From Anaerolineales bacterium (lineage in GTDB: Bacteria; Chloroflexota; Anaerolineae; Epilineales; JAANWY01), in NCBI GenBank assembly GCA_018263655.1, contig JAANWY010000326.1, forward strand, positions 6,532-26,477: a DNA stretch of 19,946 bases, in the 5' to 3' direction. Within the stretch, counting starts at the first letter, position 1, and every line of letters starts with the position of its first letter. The translations under genes and the position numbers were made by a program. Positions 1 to 7,246 of the stretch are shown one piece after another. Below the pieces are notes generated by a model that saw nothing but the letters and a program-made list of their open reading frames with translations, was not told the DNA's origin and did not search any database.

Positions 1-214
1 CCTGCGGGGCGCCATTGAGTATGCTGGCAACGATACGCTGGTGTTGGTTGCCAGTGACCACGGCAATATCGAAGATTGGGGGACCACGGATCACACCCTG
101 AACCCAGCGTTTTTCATGGCCGTCGGCAGGGATGGCGTGCCGCCGAGGGTGATTGAGCGTGTTCGAAAGACCACGGACGTTGCGCCGGCAGTCATTGAAC
201 TATTGAGAAGGTAA
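1..214 (+). CDS. C-terminal end of a phosphoglycerate-mutase-type metalloenzyme (partial)
   Basis: An open frame enters from the left edge (first full codon at position 2) and ends at TAA 212-214, giving about 70 residues. It contains SDHGNIEDW followed by DHTLNPAFF. This is the metal-binding D-H-G-N-x-E and downstream His-x-x-N-P signature of the alkaline phosphatase/cofactor-independent phosphoglycerate mutase superfamily. In that family the Asp and His residues hold two Mn or Zn ions used in phosphoryl transfer. The closing VAPAVIELL-type helix is also typical. Most of the protein lies outside the window, so the true substrate (phosphoglycerate or another phospho-ester) cannot be decided. 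A mobile repeat begins at 211, inside the last codon. Because the repeat starts with GTAA it provides the stop codon, while the second target copy at 418-428 keeps the original stop context. Confidence 0.75.
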   Translation, partial: LRGAIEYAGNDTLVLVASDHGNIEDWGTTDHTLNPAFFMAVGRDGVPPRVIERVRKTTDVAPAVIELLRR

Positions 215-428
215 GCGTTCAGGGGGTAGCGCCGGCTGAGTGCCCTGAAGCATGGCGGAAGGGTGTATCGAAGCCAAGCGGCTCTCGAAAATCAGGATTG
301 CTTCGGTAAAGACCCGCTTCACTTCGACAGGCTCAGTACAAGGGTTTCGATACGCTTCTCCGCTGGCGCTACGAAGCTACTCAACCGGCGCTCCTATGTC
401 AATGGCTGAACGGTTACCTATTGAGAAG
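200..428. mobile_element. GTAA-ended MITE-like element 1 with 11-bp target duplication
   Basis: The element runs from 211 to 417. Its left end GTAAGCGTTCAGG and right end CTGAACGGTTAC are inverted repeats (11 of 12 match). It is flanked by a perfect 11-bp direct repeat, CTATTGAGAAG, at 200-210 and 418-428, as expected for a target-site duplication. The interior holds the TTCGACAGGCTCAG core shared with other repeats in this window and has no convincing coding sequence. The 101-codon open frame starting at 252 is composed of repeat sequence. Confidence 0.75.
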
Positions 429-434
429 GTAAAG

Positions 435-564
435 GTAAGCGTTCAGTTACCCTTGCGAAGGTTGGAGGTCGCTTTGGCCAGGGACCAATTTTCGACTGGT
501 GAGGGGCCTTTCAACCCGAATGCGATTGGCAAACCTTCGCCAGGGTCCCCGTCCTGAACGGTTC
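435..564. mobile_element. GTAA-ended repeat, type B copy 1
   Basis: The left end is GTAAGCGTTCAG at 435-446 and the right end is CCTGAACGGTTC at 553-564. Inside these lies a second inverted pair: CCCTTGCGAAGGTT on the left and AACCTTCGCCAGGGT on the right. The right half (ATTTTCGACTGG, then CCCGAATGCGATTGGCAAAC) is nearly identical to a second copy at 4642-4774. No clean target duplication was found. The copy ends only 18 bp before the lutA start, so any lutA promoter must lie in or upstream of the repeat. Confidence 0.7.
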
Positions 565-582
565 ATTGAAAGGGTATAACAC

Positions 583-1314
583 GTGAAAGTTTCTCTCTTC
601 GTCACCTGCCTCGTCGATCTCTTTTTCCCCGAAGTTGGCGAAGCGACGGTGAAGGTGTTGCGCGAGCACGGGGTCGAGGTCGATTTTCCGCGGGGGCAGA
701 CGTGTTGCGGCCAGCCGGCCTTCAACAGTGGTTACTGGGATGATGCTCGCGCCGCCGCGCGGCATTTTCTCGATGTTTTCGAAGCGACTGATGACTACAT
801 CGTGACGCCGTCGGGCTCGTGTGCTTTGATGGTCAAACAAGAGTACCCGCATCTCTTTGAGAACGAACCAGAGACGAAGGCGCGCGCCGTCGCGGTGGCT
901 CAGCGGGTTCATGAGCTATCGTCGTTCCTGATTGACGTGTTGGGTGTCGAAGAGGTGGGAGCGCGGTATGAGGGGCGCGTAACGTACCACGCTTCATGTC
1001 ACCTGAGCCGCGGGCTGGGCGTGACAGAGCCGCCGCGCCGGCTCCTGCAAGCCGTCGATGGTGTGGAGTACGTCGAGATGGAGGACGCGGGCCGCTGTTG
1101 TGGCTTCGGCGGCACCTTCGCCGTCAAAATGGCCGATGTGTCCAACGCCATGGGGGAAGACAAGATCGCCAACATTCGGGCCACTGAAGCTGACACGCTG
1201 GTGGGGTGCGATGCCGGCTGCCTGATGCAGATCACGGGCGCCATGCGGCGTTCGGGTAGACCGATCAAAGCCTATCATCTGGCACAAATCTTGGCCGGGG
1301 AGACGGAGTCATGA
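583..1314 (+). CDS. lutA: LutA-type (Fe-S)-binding subunit of L-lactate oxidation complex
   Basis: This 243-residue protein matches the LutA/YkgE family in length and motifs. In Bacillus, LutABC oxidises L-lactate to pyruvate in the cytoplasm. Two cysteine-rich CCG domains are visible. The first has C9, the C41-C42-G motif (TCCGQPAFNSGY) and C80. The second has C139 (HASCHLSRGLG), C172-C173-G (GRCCGFGGTF), C209 and C213. Such domains ligate an iron-sulfur cluster or serve as a heterodisulfide-reductase-like redox site. The start is GTG at 583, with AAAGGG about 8 bases upstream. It overlaps lutB by ATGA, so the two are translationally coupled. GlcF and other CCG proteins are alternatives, but the lutB and lutC neighbours make LutA by far the best reading. 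Confidence 0.93.
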   Translation: MKVSLFVTCLVDLFFPEVGEATVKVLREHGVEVDFPRGQTCCGQPAFNSGYWDDARAAARHFLDVFEATDDYIVTPSGSCALMVKQEYPHLFENEPETKARAVAVAQRVHELSSFLIDVLGVEEVGARYEGRVTYHASCHLSRGLGVTEPPRRLLQAVDGVEYVEMEDAGRCCGFGGTFAVKMADVSNAMGEDKIANIRATEADTLVGCDAGCLMQITGAMRRSGRPIKAYHLAQILAGETES

Positions 1315-2723
1315 CGACGGGTACGTTTACTGAACGAGCGACGACGGCTGTCCAGGATACTCAGCTTCGGGATGCCTTGGCCAGGGCGACCGTGCACTTC
1401 GTTGACGGTCGTCTTACGGCAATGGGGGAACTGCCTGATCCAGACGGCTTGCGCGATCGCGGTCGGGCTATCCGGCGCGAGGTTCTGGAGAATCTTGATG
1501 AACATCTGGCGACGCTGGCGGATGCTGTAGAGGCGGCCGGCGGCCACGTACACTGGGCGCTGGACGGCGACGAGGCTTGCCGGATTGTGGGGCAGATTGC
1601 CGAGCAGCACGGGGTAGAGCTGGCGGTGAAGGCCAAGTCGATGACGAGCGAGGAGATCGAGCTCAACCACGTTCTCGAAGCTCAGGGCGTCAGCGTGGTC
1701 GAGACAGATCTCGGCGAGTGGATCATCCAGTTGGCCGGCGAGCGCCCCTCCCACATCATCGCGCCGGCCGTCCACAAGACCATCGAGGATGTGATCGAGC
1801 TCTTCAAGACGGCCACGGGCGAAGAGGGCTTGCCGGCGGAGATTCCGGCATTGACGGCTGTGGCGCGGCGCGCCCTCCGGCAGCGTTTCGTCGAGGCCGG
1901 CCTCGGTATCTCCGGCGTGAACTTCGCCGTGGCCGAGACGGGAACCGTCATCCTCGTAACTAACGAGGGCAACGGCCGGTTTGTGACCAGCCTGCCGCCG
2001 GTCCACGTAGCCATCATGGGCCTGGAGAAGGTCGCGCCGACTTGGGACGACTTGACGGTGCTGCTACCGTTGCTGACCCGCAGCGCGACGGGCCAGCGCA
2101 TGTCGAGCTACGTCACGGCCGTCACCGGACCCCGGCGCGCCGGCGACATCGACGGCCCACAGGAATTCCACCTGGTCATCATGGACAATGGGCGCTCGGA
2201 CATCCTCGACTCGAAGTATCGGGAGTCGCTGGCCTGCATTCGGTGCGGCGCGTGCCTCAATGTCTGTCCTGTTTACGGCGAGGTGGGTGGACACACCTAC
2301 GCCAGTACCTATCCAGGCCCCATTGGGTCCGTGATCACGCCGCTGTTGGAGGGGGCTGAATCTGCGTCGGAGTTGCCGTGGGCTTCGAGCTTGTGCGGTG
2401 CTTGTCTGGACGCGTGCCCGGTCAGAATTGATCTGCCACGCATGCTGATCGAGCTGCGCGATGAGCAAGTGGCGCGCGGGATGACGCCGCGCAGCGAAAG
2501 CTGGGCTTTCCGGTGGTTCGGCCGGCTGACGCGTCACCGATTCCTGTATAGCTTGGCGGTGAGGGTCGGCCGGCTGCTCCAACGCCCCTTGACCCGCGAC
2601 GATCGCATCACGTCTGCACCACCGCCGTTGTCCGGTTGGACCCAATACCGCGACTTCCCCGCTCTGGCTGGCCGGAGTTTCAGTGAGCGATGGGAGGAAA
2701 TGGAGAAGCCGTCTCATGACTGA
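1311..2723 (+). CDS. lutB: LutB-type iron-sulfur protein of L-lactate oxidation complex
   Basis: A 470-residue protein of the LutB/YkgF family. Residues about 60-300 form a LUD (LutB/LutC, DUF162) domain, with VNFAVAETGTVILV, then RFVTSLPPVHVAI and VTGPRRAGDI. A ferredoxin-like segment follows: C309-x2-C312-x2-C315-x3-C319-P and C362-x2-C365-x3-C369-P, suited to [4Fe-4S] clusters. The C-terminal tail (about 390-470) is helical and basic. In the known system LutB passes electrons from lactate oxidation and works with LutA and LutC. The start ATG overlaps the lutA stop (ATGA), and the stop lies inside the lutC start region (ATGACTGA), so the three genes form one tightly packed operon. All expected cysteines are present and no defect was seen. 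Confidence 0.94.
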   Translation: MTTGTFTERATTAVQDTQLRDALARATVHFVDGRLTAMGELPDPDGLRDRGRAIRREVLENLDEHLATLADAVEAAGGHVHWALDGDEACRIVGQIAEQHGVELAVKAKSMTSEEIELNHVLEAQGVSVVETDLGEWIIQLAGERPSHIIAPAVHKTIEDVIELFKTATGEEGLPAEIPALTAVARRALRQRFVEAGLGISGVNFAVAETGTVILVTNEGNGRFVTSLPPVHVAIMGLEKVAPTWDDLTVLLPLLTRSATGQRMSSYVTAVTGPRRAGDIDGPQEFHLVIMDNGRSDILDSKYRESLACIRCGACLNVCPVYGEVGGHTYASTYPGPIGSVITPLLEGAESASELPWASSLCGACLDACPVRIDLPRMLIELRDEQVARGMTPRSESWAFRWFGRLTRHRFLYSLAVRVGRLLQRPLTRDDRITSAPPPLSGWTQYRDFPALAGRSFSERWEEMEKPSHD

Positions 2724-3468
2724 TCGCGAAACTTTCCTGGAACGTGTGCGGGAACGGCGGCGTCAACAGTACCCTTTCCCGGTCTCCGATCTGCCGAAGC
2801 CGGTTGAAGTATCGGTGCTTGAAGACGATGTGCCGGCGTCAGAGCTGATCGATCACTTCGCGCGCATGCTGGAGGATGTCGGCGGGCGTGTGATTCGCGT
2901 ATCGGATGGGAAAGCAGCTCGCGAGTGGTTGGCCGGCTTTGTCACCGAACGGGGCATGGAGCGGGCCGTGATCACGCGGGACGTGCTGGGAGACGATTGG
3001 TCGAGCGCGCTGGCCGATGCTGGCCTGGCCGTCACCCTGCCGCCGGCCGGCGACACCGTGGGGCACGCGGCCGGCGAAGCTTTCCGTCGAGCCTGCATCG
3101 ACGCCGATGTCGGCGTCACAGGAGCTGACTTCGCCGTGGCTGATACTGGGACGTTGGCACTCCTCGCACGATCCGGCTCCCCGCGCACGGCGTCACTGTT
3201 ACCGCCCGTCCACGTGGCCGTTATCCACGCCGATCAGTTCGTCGCGAATCTGCCTGCCCTGATCGATCGCCTGCGTGGCGGTGCGTGGCGTGATGGCTTA
3301 CCCAGCGCCATGACGCTTATCACCGGCCCCAGCCGCACCGGCGATATCGAGCAAACATTGAGCGTGGGAGTACATGGGCCGGGGGAAGTGTACGTCGTGG
3401 TATTATTGGGCCACGGGGAAACACAAGGAGGTGTAGAATGGGTACACAGGTGGAGGGAAAATGGATGA
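2716..3468 (+). CDS. lutC: LutC-type LUD-domain protein of L-lactate oxidation complex
   Basis: A 250-residue LUD-domain protein of the LutC/YkgG family. The diagnostic run is visible: VGVTGADFAVADTGTLALL, then PRTASLLPPVHVAVI and LITGPSRTGDIEQTL. It corresponds to the same fold as the LUD part of LutB but lacks the ferredoxin segment. I chose ATG 2716 (MTDRETF) over the upstream in-frame ATG at 2683. It overlaps lutB by only 8 bases, and LutC proteins usually begin with a short R-rich helix like the one here. Only the gene context specifies lactate. LUD proteins elsewhere can have other substrates. The 3-prime end overlaps the next gene by 8 bases (ATGGATGA). Confidence 0.92.
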   Translation: MTDRETFLERVRERRRQQYPFPVSDLPKPVEVSVLEDDVPASELIDHFARMLEDVGGRVIRVSDGKAAREWLAGFVTERGMERAVITRDVLGDDWSSALADAGLAVTLPPAGDTVGHAAGEAFRRACIDADVGVTGADFAVADTGTLALLARSGSPRTASLLPPVHVAVIHADQFVANLPALIDRLRGGAWRDGLPSAMTLITGPSRTGDIEQTLSVGVHGPGEVYVVVLLGHGETQGGVEWVHRWRENG

Positions 3469-4639
3469 GGCTATTTCGGAGTTAGAACTCTCTCGCATTT
3501 CGCGCGCCGAGTTCGAGGAGCGTCTAGCTCGCACGCGAGCCGCCGCTGCCGACCGGGGGCTCGCCGGCCTGCTGGTCGTCGGTCGGTCCTTCTACGACCG
3601 GCCGGGCAACCTCGCTTACCTGACGAATCACTTTCCGCCGTTCCCCACCATGGCCGACCTGGGCGGCTGGCAGGGTATGGGGCACGGATTCCTGGTCCTG
3701 CCGGCCGCGGGCGATCCGATACTGGTCGTCGACGGGCGCGCCTACCGCGAAGACTTGGTCGCCGTCCAGGACGTGCGACTCGACAACAACCTTCCCCGCG
3801 CGGTAGCCAGCGTCGTTTCCGAGAAAGAACTCGGTACGATTGGACTCGTCGGCGACGACATCCTGCCACTGTCGATGTATCGTTCGCTCATGGATCGCTT
3901 GCCGGACGTGGAATGGGCGCTGGCCAGCGACATCGTCGAGGAGCAGCGCGCGATCAAGAGCCCGGCTGAGCAGCACATGCTGCGCCGGGCAGCCGATGTC
4001 GCCGCCGTGGGACTGCGGGCGGCGTTGGACACAATCAGCTACGGGGTGCGGGAGAACGAAGTAAACGCCGCCGGCACAGCCGCTGCGATGGCGGCCGGCG
4101 CCGATTTTGTCCGCTACCTCCGTGTTCACTCTGGACCGTGGTCGGCGTGGGGTTCGCGTTGGCCCCAGGCGTCGGAGCGCGAGATGGCCAAGGGTGACCT
4201 GGTAGCGCTAGACATAATCGGTGCAGTGAAGGGCTATGGCTTCGACGTGTTGCGGACGACGATTGTCGGCTCGGACACATTGCCGGAGCAACGGGAGATG
4301 TGTGAGGCGGTGGTCCGGGCTCTGTCGGCGGTGCTGGGACACGCGCGGGCCGGCGTGACGGTCGGCGACATGGTGCGGGCCGGCCTGGGAGTGATGGAGC
4401 AAGCCGGCTATGGGGAGCATATGGCGCGTTTTATGGGCCACGGTATCGGCCTGGAGACTGTGGAAGCGCCGCTCCTGGTGCCGGACAGCGATGTTGAGCT
4501 ACAGCCAGGGATGGTGCTGTGCGTCGAGCCCGGTATCTTCATCCGGGGCTGGGCCGGCTGCAGCATCGAAGAAGAAGTGATCATCACCGATGGCGATCCT
4601 GAGGTGATTGTGGGCCTCTCGCGCCGGCTGTGGGCATAG
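3461..4639 (+). CDS. M24-family metallopeptidase-like protein (Xaa-Pro dipeptidase/creatinase fold)
   Basis: A 392-residue protein of normal M24B length, with an N-terminal creatinase-like domain (about 15-160) and a C-terminal pita-bread domain (about 165-392). The five metal ligands of aminopeptidase P/prolidase can be placed: D251 and D262 (LVALDIIG, GFDVLRT), H327 (MGHGIGL), E356 (VEPGIF) and E370 (CSIEEEV). The usual H-E-x-P motif after the HGxG loop reads V334-E-A-P, so a conserved active-site His is replaced by Val. Proline specificity or even catalysis may therefore differ. There is no signal peptide, so it is probably cytoplasmic. It overlaps lutC by 8 bases and should be co-transcribed with the lut operon. 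ATG 3461 has GGAGGG just 3-4 bases upstream, which is rather close. A better spaced AAGGAGG precedes an out-of-frame ATG at 3438. Confidence 0.88.
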   Translation: MDEAISELELSRISRAEFEERLARTRAAAADRGLAGLLVVGRSFYDRPGNLAYLTNHFPPFPTMADLGGWQGMGHGFLVLPAAGDPILVVDGRAYREDLVAVQDVRLDNNLPRAVASVVSEKELGTIGLVGDDILPLSMYRSLMDRLPDVEWALASDIVEEQRAIKSPAEQHMLRRAADVAAVGLRAALDTISYGVRENEVNAAGTAAAMAAGADFVRYLRVHSGPWSAWGSRWPQASEREMAKGDLVALDIIGAVKGYGFDVLRTTIVGSDTLPEQREMCEAVVRALSAVLGHARAGVTVGDMVRAGLGVMEQAGYGEHMARFMGHGIGLETVEAPLLVPDSDVELQPGMVLCVEPGIFIRGWAGCSIEEEVIITDGDPEVIVGLSRRLWA

Positions 4640-4641
4640 CG

Positions 4642-4774
4642 CCAGTTGTTCAGCCCCCCTTGCGAAGGTTGAGAGTAACCGTGGCAAGAGGCCGATTTTC
4701 GACTGGCGAGGGGCGCCTCAACCCGAATGCGATTGGCAAACCTTCGCAAGGGTCCCCACTACCTGAACAGTTAC
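4642..4774. mobile_element. GTAA-ended repeat, type B copy 2
   Basis: This second copy of the 435-564 repeat starts 2 bp after the stop codon of the M24 gene. The inner inverted repeats are perfect for 13 bp: CCTTGCGAAGGTT on the left and AACCTTCGCAAGG on the right. The outer right end CTGAACAGTTAC is intact, while the outer left end (CCAGTTGTTCAG) has decayed. No flanking duplication is recognisable. The rest of 4640-4843 holds no gene I can support. Confidence 0.7.
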
Positions 4775-4843
4775 GCGAGTTTGTAGTGATGACTGTCAGC
4801 CGCTCGCGCCGGCGCAAGACGACCAAGGTCGTTCAACAGACCG

Positions 4844-5491
4844 CTAGCTCTCGGATGTAGCGGTTGGCTCGGTGATGTCGGGTGTTCGTTCGGGTTCGGG
4901 CGTCCAGGGCGGTGGTTCGACAGGCACCAGATACTGCTCGGCGGTCCAACCAACGAGACCGGTCTTGTCCAGAGCGCGCCACCAGATCACACCATTTATT
5001 TCCTCTGGTCCGCCAGTAACTTTGAGGATGTCGCCTTCGGGCAGGATGCGCCAGGTGACGTAGTCCTCGCCGGGTCCGGATCGGTAACGGAGGCCGAGGC
5101 TTCCGGTGCCGGCTACCCTCGCATAGACACCCTCTTGCACTTTGATCGGCAGTGTCGGTGTGGCCGAGATCTGCGTCGGCGATGGCTGCGCTGTTTCTGG
5201 CGGCTGGGTTTCGCGGGCGACCGGCGCCGAGGTGACAGTCGCGCGTAGGGGGGTTGCCGTAATCAGTTCGCCGGCGGCGGTTGTGGCTGCCGGTGTCTTG
5301 TCGACAACTGACTGGCTTGGCTCACTTTCGCCGCTGAAGCGGGGCGCCAGGAACCAGATCAAGATCGCCAGAGCGATGAGGCCCAAACCGGCTGTTGCCA
5401 GGGCGCCGGCGCCGATGCCTTCGCCGCCGGCCTCACCGTCGTCGAATTGCGAATCGGATGTAACGGGTTGTTCTTCAGGTTGCGTTGCCAT
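4844..5491 (-). CDS. Membrane-anchored bacterial SH3-domain protein
   Basis: A 215-residue protein on the minus strand. A short acidic N-terminus (1-25) precedes one transmembrane helix (about 28-50, ending IWFLAPRF). Next comes a Thr/Pro/Ala-rich linker (about 55-118) and then a bacterial SH3-like domain (about 120-191, with LGLRYRSGPGEDY and GLVGWTAEQYLVPV). The tail is Pro/Glu-rich. The layout suggests an anchor with the SH3 domain outside the membrane, perhaps binding peptidoglycan or another surface polymer. No catalytic domain is present. GGAGG lies about 7 bases upstream of ATG 5489-5491. It is the only convincing minus-strand gene in the window and is flanked on both sides by mobile repeats. 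Its partner is unknown. Confidence 0.82.
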   Translation of the reverse strand: MATQPEEQPVTSDSQFDDGEAGGEGIGAGALATAGLGLIALAILIWFLAPRFSGESEPSQSVVDKTPAATTAAGELITATPLRATVTSAPVARETQPPETAQPSPTQISATPTLPIKVQEGVYARVAGTGSLGLRYRSGPGEDYVTWRILPEGDILKVTGGPEEINGVIWWRALDKTGLVGWTAEQYLVPVEPPPWTPEPERTPDITEPTATSES

Positions 5492-5558
5492 TGAGACCTC
5501 CGGATTGTTAGGGGGACAAGTTCTCTAGCTAGACGAGCCGCGCTGTTGTCTTGTTCCG

Positions 5559-6107
5559 GTAACCGTTCAGGGGTATCACGACTAGTACACCTCGGCATAA
5601 ATGAGTCACCAGTTATCCACTGAAATCACGGCTAGCATCCTGAGCGACGTCCCGAGCTTGACGAGGGGTAGGCTGGAACGTAGTGGATGCCGTATCGAAG
5701 GGTGCGGGTTCAGGATAGCACGGTATTTCGTTCCGAGCCGCACCCTTCGATACGCTCCGCTACTCAGGCGACGTCCTGAGCTTGTCGAAGGGATGCTGTC
5801 TTGATAACTGGTGAAGGATTTCTGCCGAGCACGACTAGCATCCCGAGTAGCGCGAAACGATGTCCTGAGCGGCGTCCTGAGTTCATCGAAGGGCCTGACG
5901 AAGGGCAACGTTGAGCGCGTATCGAGGGGTGCGGGTTTGCGACGGTTCTTCGCACAAGCCGCACCCCCTTCGACTGGGCTCAGGACGTCGCTTCGATACG
6001 ACCTCGGCTTTGCCTCGGTCTACTCAGGCGGCGTCCTGAGCGGCGTCCTGAGCCTGTCGAAGGGCCTGTCGAAGGGATGCTCCATAGGTTACCCCCTGAA
6101 CGCTTAC
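5559..6107. repeat. Composite of nested palindromic repeats between SH3 gene and ald
   Basis: This gene-free stretch is bounded by GTAACCGTTCAGG (5559-5571) and CCTGAACGCTTAC (6095-6107), the same inverted ends as the other elements. Nested inside is a perfect 12-bp inverted pair, TCACCAGTTATC at 5606-5617 and GATAACTGGTGA at 5803-5814. Within that is a perfect 17-bp pair, CGTATCGAAGGGTGCGG at 5691-5707 and its complement at 5738-5754. The CGTCCTGAGC(C/T)TGTCGAAGG core recurs several times. No flanking duplication was found, so it is probably several insertions that have recombined. No open frame here looks real. It ends 20 bp before the ald start. Confidence 0.75.
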
Positions 6108-6127
6108 GTCAACTAGAGGAGAGGATC

Positions 6128-7246
6128 ATGTTCGTTGGTGTGCCCGCAGAAGTAAAAGACAACGAGTATCGCGTATCGGTGACCCCTGGCGGTGCTGAGA
6201 TGCTCACTCAGCACCGCCATCGGGTGCTGGTGCAGGCCGGCGCCGGTGAGGGCAGTGGCTTCCCGGATGACGAGTACCAAGAGTGCGGTGCCGCCATCGT
6301 ACCCGACGGGGCTGACGTGTGGGGCGAGGCAGACATGATCGTCAAGGTCAAGGAGCCGGTTCCATCAGAATATGACTTCTTGCGGGAAGGATTGCTTCTG
6401 TTTACGTACTTACACCTCGCTGCTGAAGAGGAGTTGACCCGGCGGCTCTTAGATGCAGGTACGACCAGCGTTGCGTATGAGACGGTAGCTTTAGATAACG
6501 GTCACTTGCCCTTGCTCACTCCGATGAGCGAGGTTGCCGGCCGCATGGCTATTCAGGTCGGTGCCCACTACCTGGAGAAAATGAACGGTGGGCGAGGCAA
6601 ACTGCTGGGTGGTGTGCCCGGTGTGCGCGCGGCCGATGTGGTCATCATCGGTGGCGGTACGGTCGGGACGAACGCGGCACAGGTTGCGCTGGGCCTGGGG
6701 GCTCACACCATCATCATCGATCGGAATCTCGACCGTCTGCGGTATTTGAGTGAGATGTTGCACGGCCACTTGACGACGCTGAGTTCCAACCCGCGCAATA
6801 TCGCGGTTGCTGTGCAGCGCGCTGATGTGTTGGTCGGAGCGGTTCTCATTACGGGTGCCAGGGCCCCTCATCTCGTCACACGAGAGATGGTCGGCACGAT
6901 GCATGCCGGCAGCGTCATCGTGGACGTTGCCATCGATCAAGGCGGGTGCATCGAGACCAGCCGGCCGACGACGCACAGCGAGCCCACCTTTCTTGTGGAC
7001 GGCGTGGTCCACTATGGCGTGACCAACATGCCGGGCGCTGTTCCCAGGACATCGACGTACGCGCTGTCCAATACAACATTACCGTACGCTCTACAACTGG
7101 CCGACGAGGGCTTTTTGGGTGCTGTCACCCGCAACCGCGCACTGGCGCGTGGCGTTAATACCTATCAAGGTCATGTCACCCACGAAGCGGTGGCGGAGAG
7201 TTTCAATCTACCCTATCATCATTCTCTGGAGGAGTTGACCGCATGA
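6128..7246 (+). CDS. ald: Alanine dehydrogenase
   Basis: A 372-residue protein, close to the usual 371 of NAD-dependent alanine dehydrogenase, which interconverts L-alanine and pyruvate plus ammonia. The N-terminus reads VGVPAEVKDNEYRVSVTP, with substrate-binding R15. K75 lies in MIVKVKEPVPSEY and the catalytic H96 in TYLHLAAE. The Rossmann domain has VVIIGGGTVGTNAAQVALG near residues 175-195. The C-terminal segment GVTNMPGAVPRTSTYALSN is highly characteristic. ATG 6128 is chosen because AGAGGAG lies 7 bases upstream and family proteins start here. An in-frame ATG at 6077 would add 17 residues encoded by repeat DNA. It overlaps the following aminotransferase by ATGA, forming a two-gene operon. 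Any promoter must sit within or beyond the upstream repeat composite. Confidence 0.96.
   Translation: MFVGVPAEVKDNEYRVSVTPGGAEMLTQHRHRVLVQAGAGEGSGFPDDEYQECGAAIVPDGADVWGEADMIVKVKEPVPSEYDFLREGLLLFTYLHLAAEEELTRRLLDAGTTSVAYETVALDNGHLPLLTPMSEVAGRMAIQVGAHYLEKMNGGRGKLLGGVPGVRAADVVIIGGGTVGTNAAQVALGLGAHTIIIDRNLDRLRYLSEMLHGHLTTLSSNPRNIAVAVQRADVLVGAVLITGARAPHLVTREMVGTMHAGSVIVDVAIDQGGCIETSRPTTHSEPTFLVDGVVHYGVTNMPGAVPRTSTYALSNTTLPYALQLADEGFLGAVTRNRALARGVNTYQGHVTHEAVAESFNLPYHHSLEELTA

Noticed and set aside
252..557. An open frame of 101 codons between the first gene and lutA.
   Set aside because: It is made entirely of two mobile repeats and looks like no protein family.
1275..2717. Long minus-strand open frames opposite lutB (about 240 and 217 codons).
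   Set aside because: Their composition is the mirror of a GC-rich gene (many His, Arg and Gln). They lack ribosome sites and the plus strand encodes a clear LutB.
4640..4843. Possible tRNA or other structured RNA between the M24 and SH3 genes.
   Set aside because: The visible structure is the type B repeat. No cloverleaf or T-loop consensus was found.
5142..5528. A plus-strand open frame opposite the SH3-domain protein.
   Set aside because: The minus-strand frame has a ribosome site, a membrane helix and an SH3 domain. The opposite frame has no recognisable feature.
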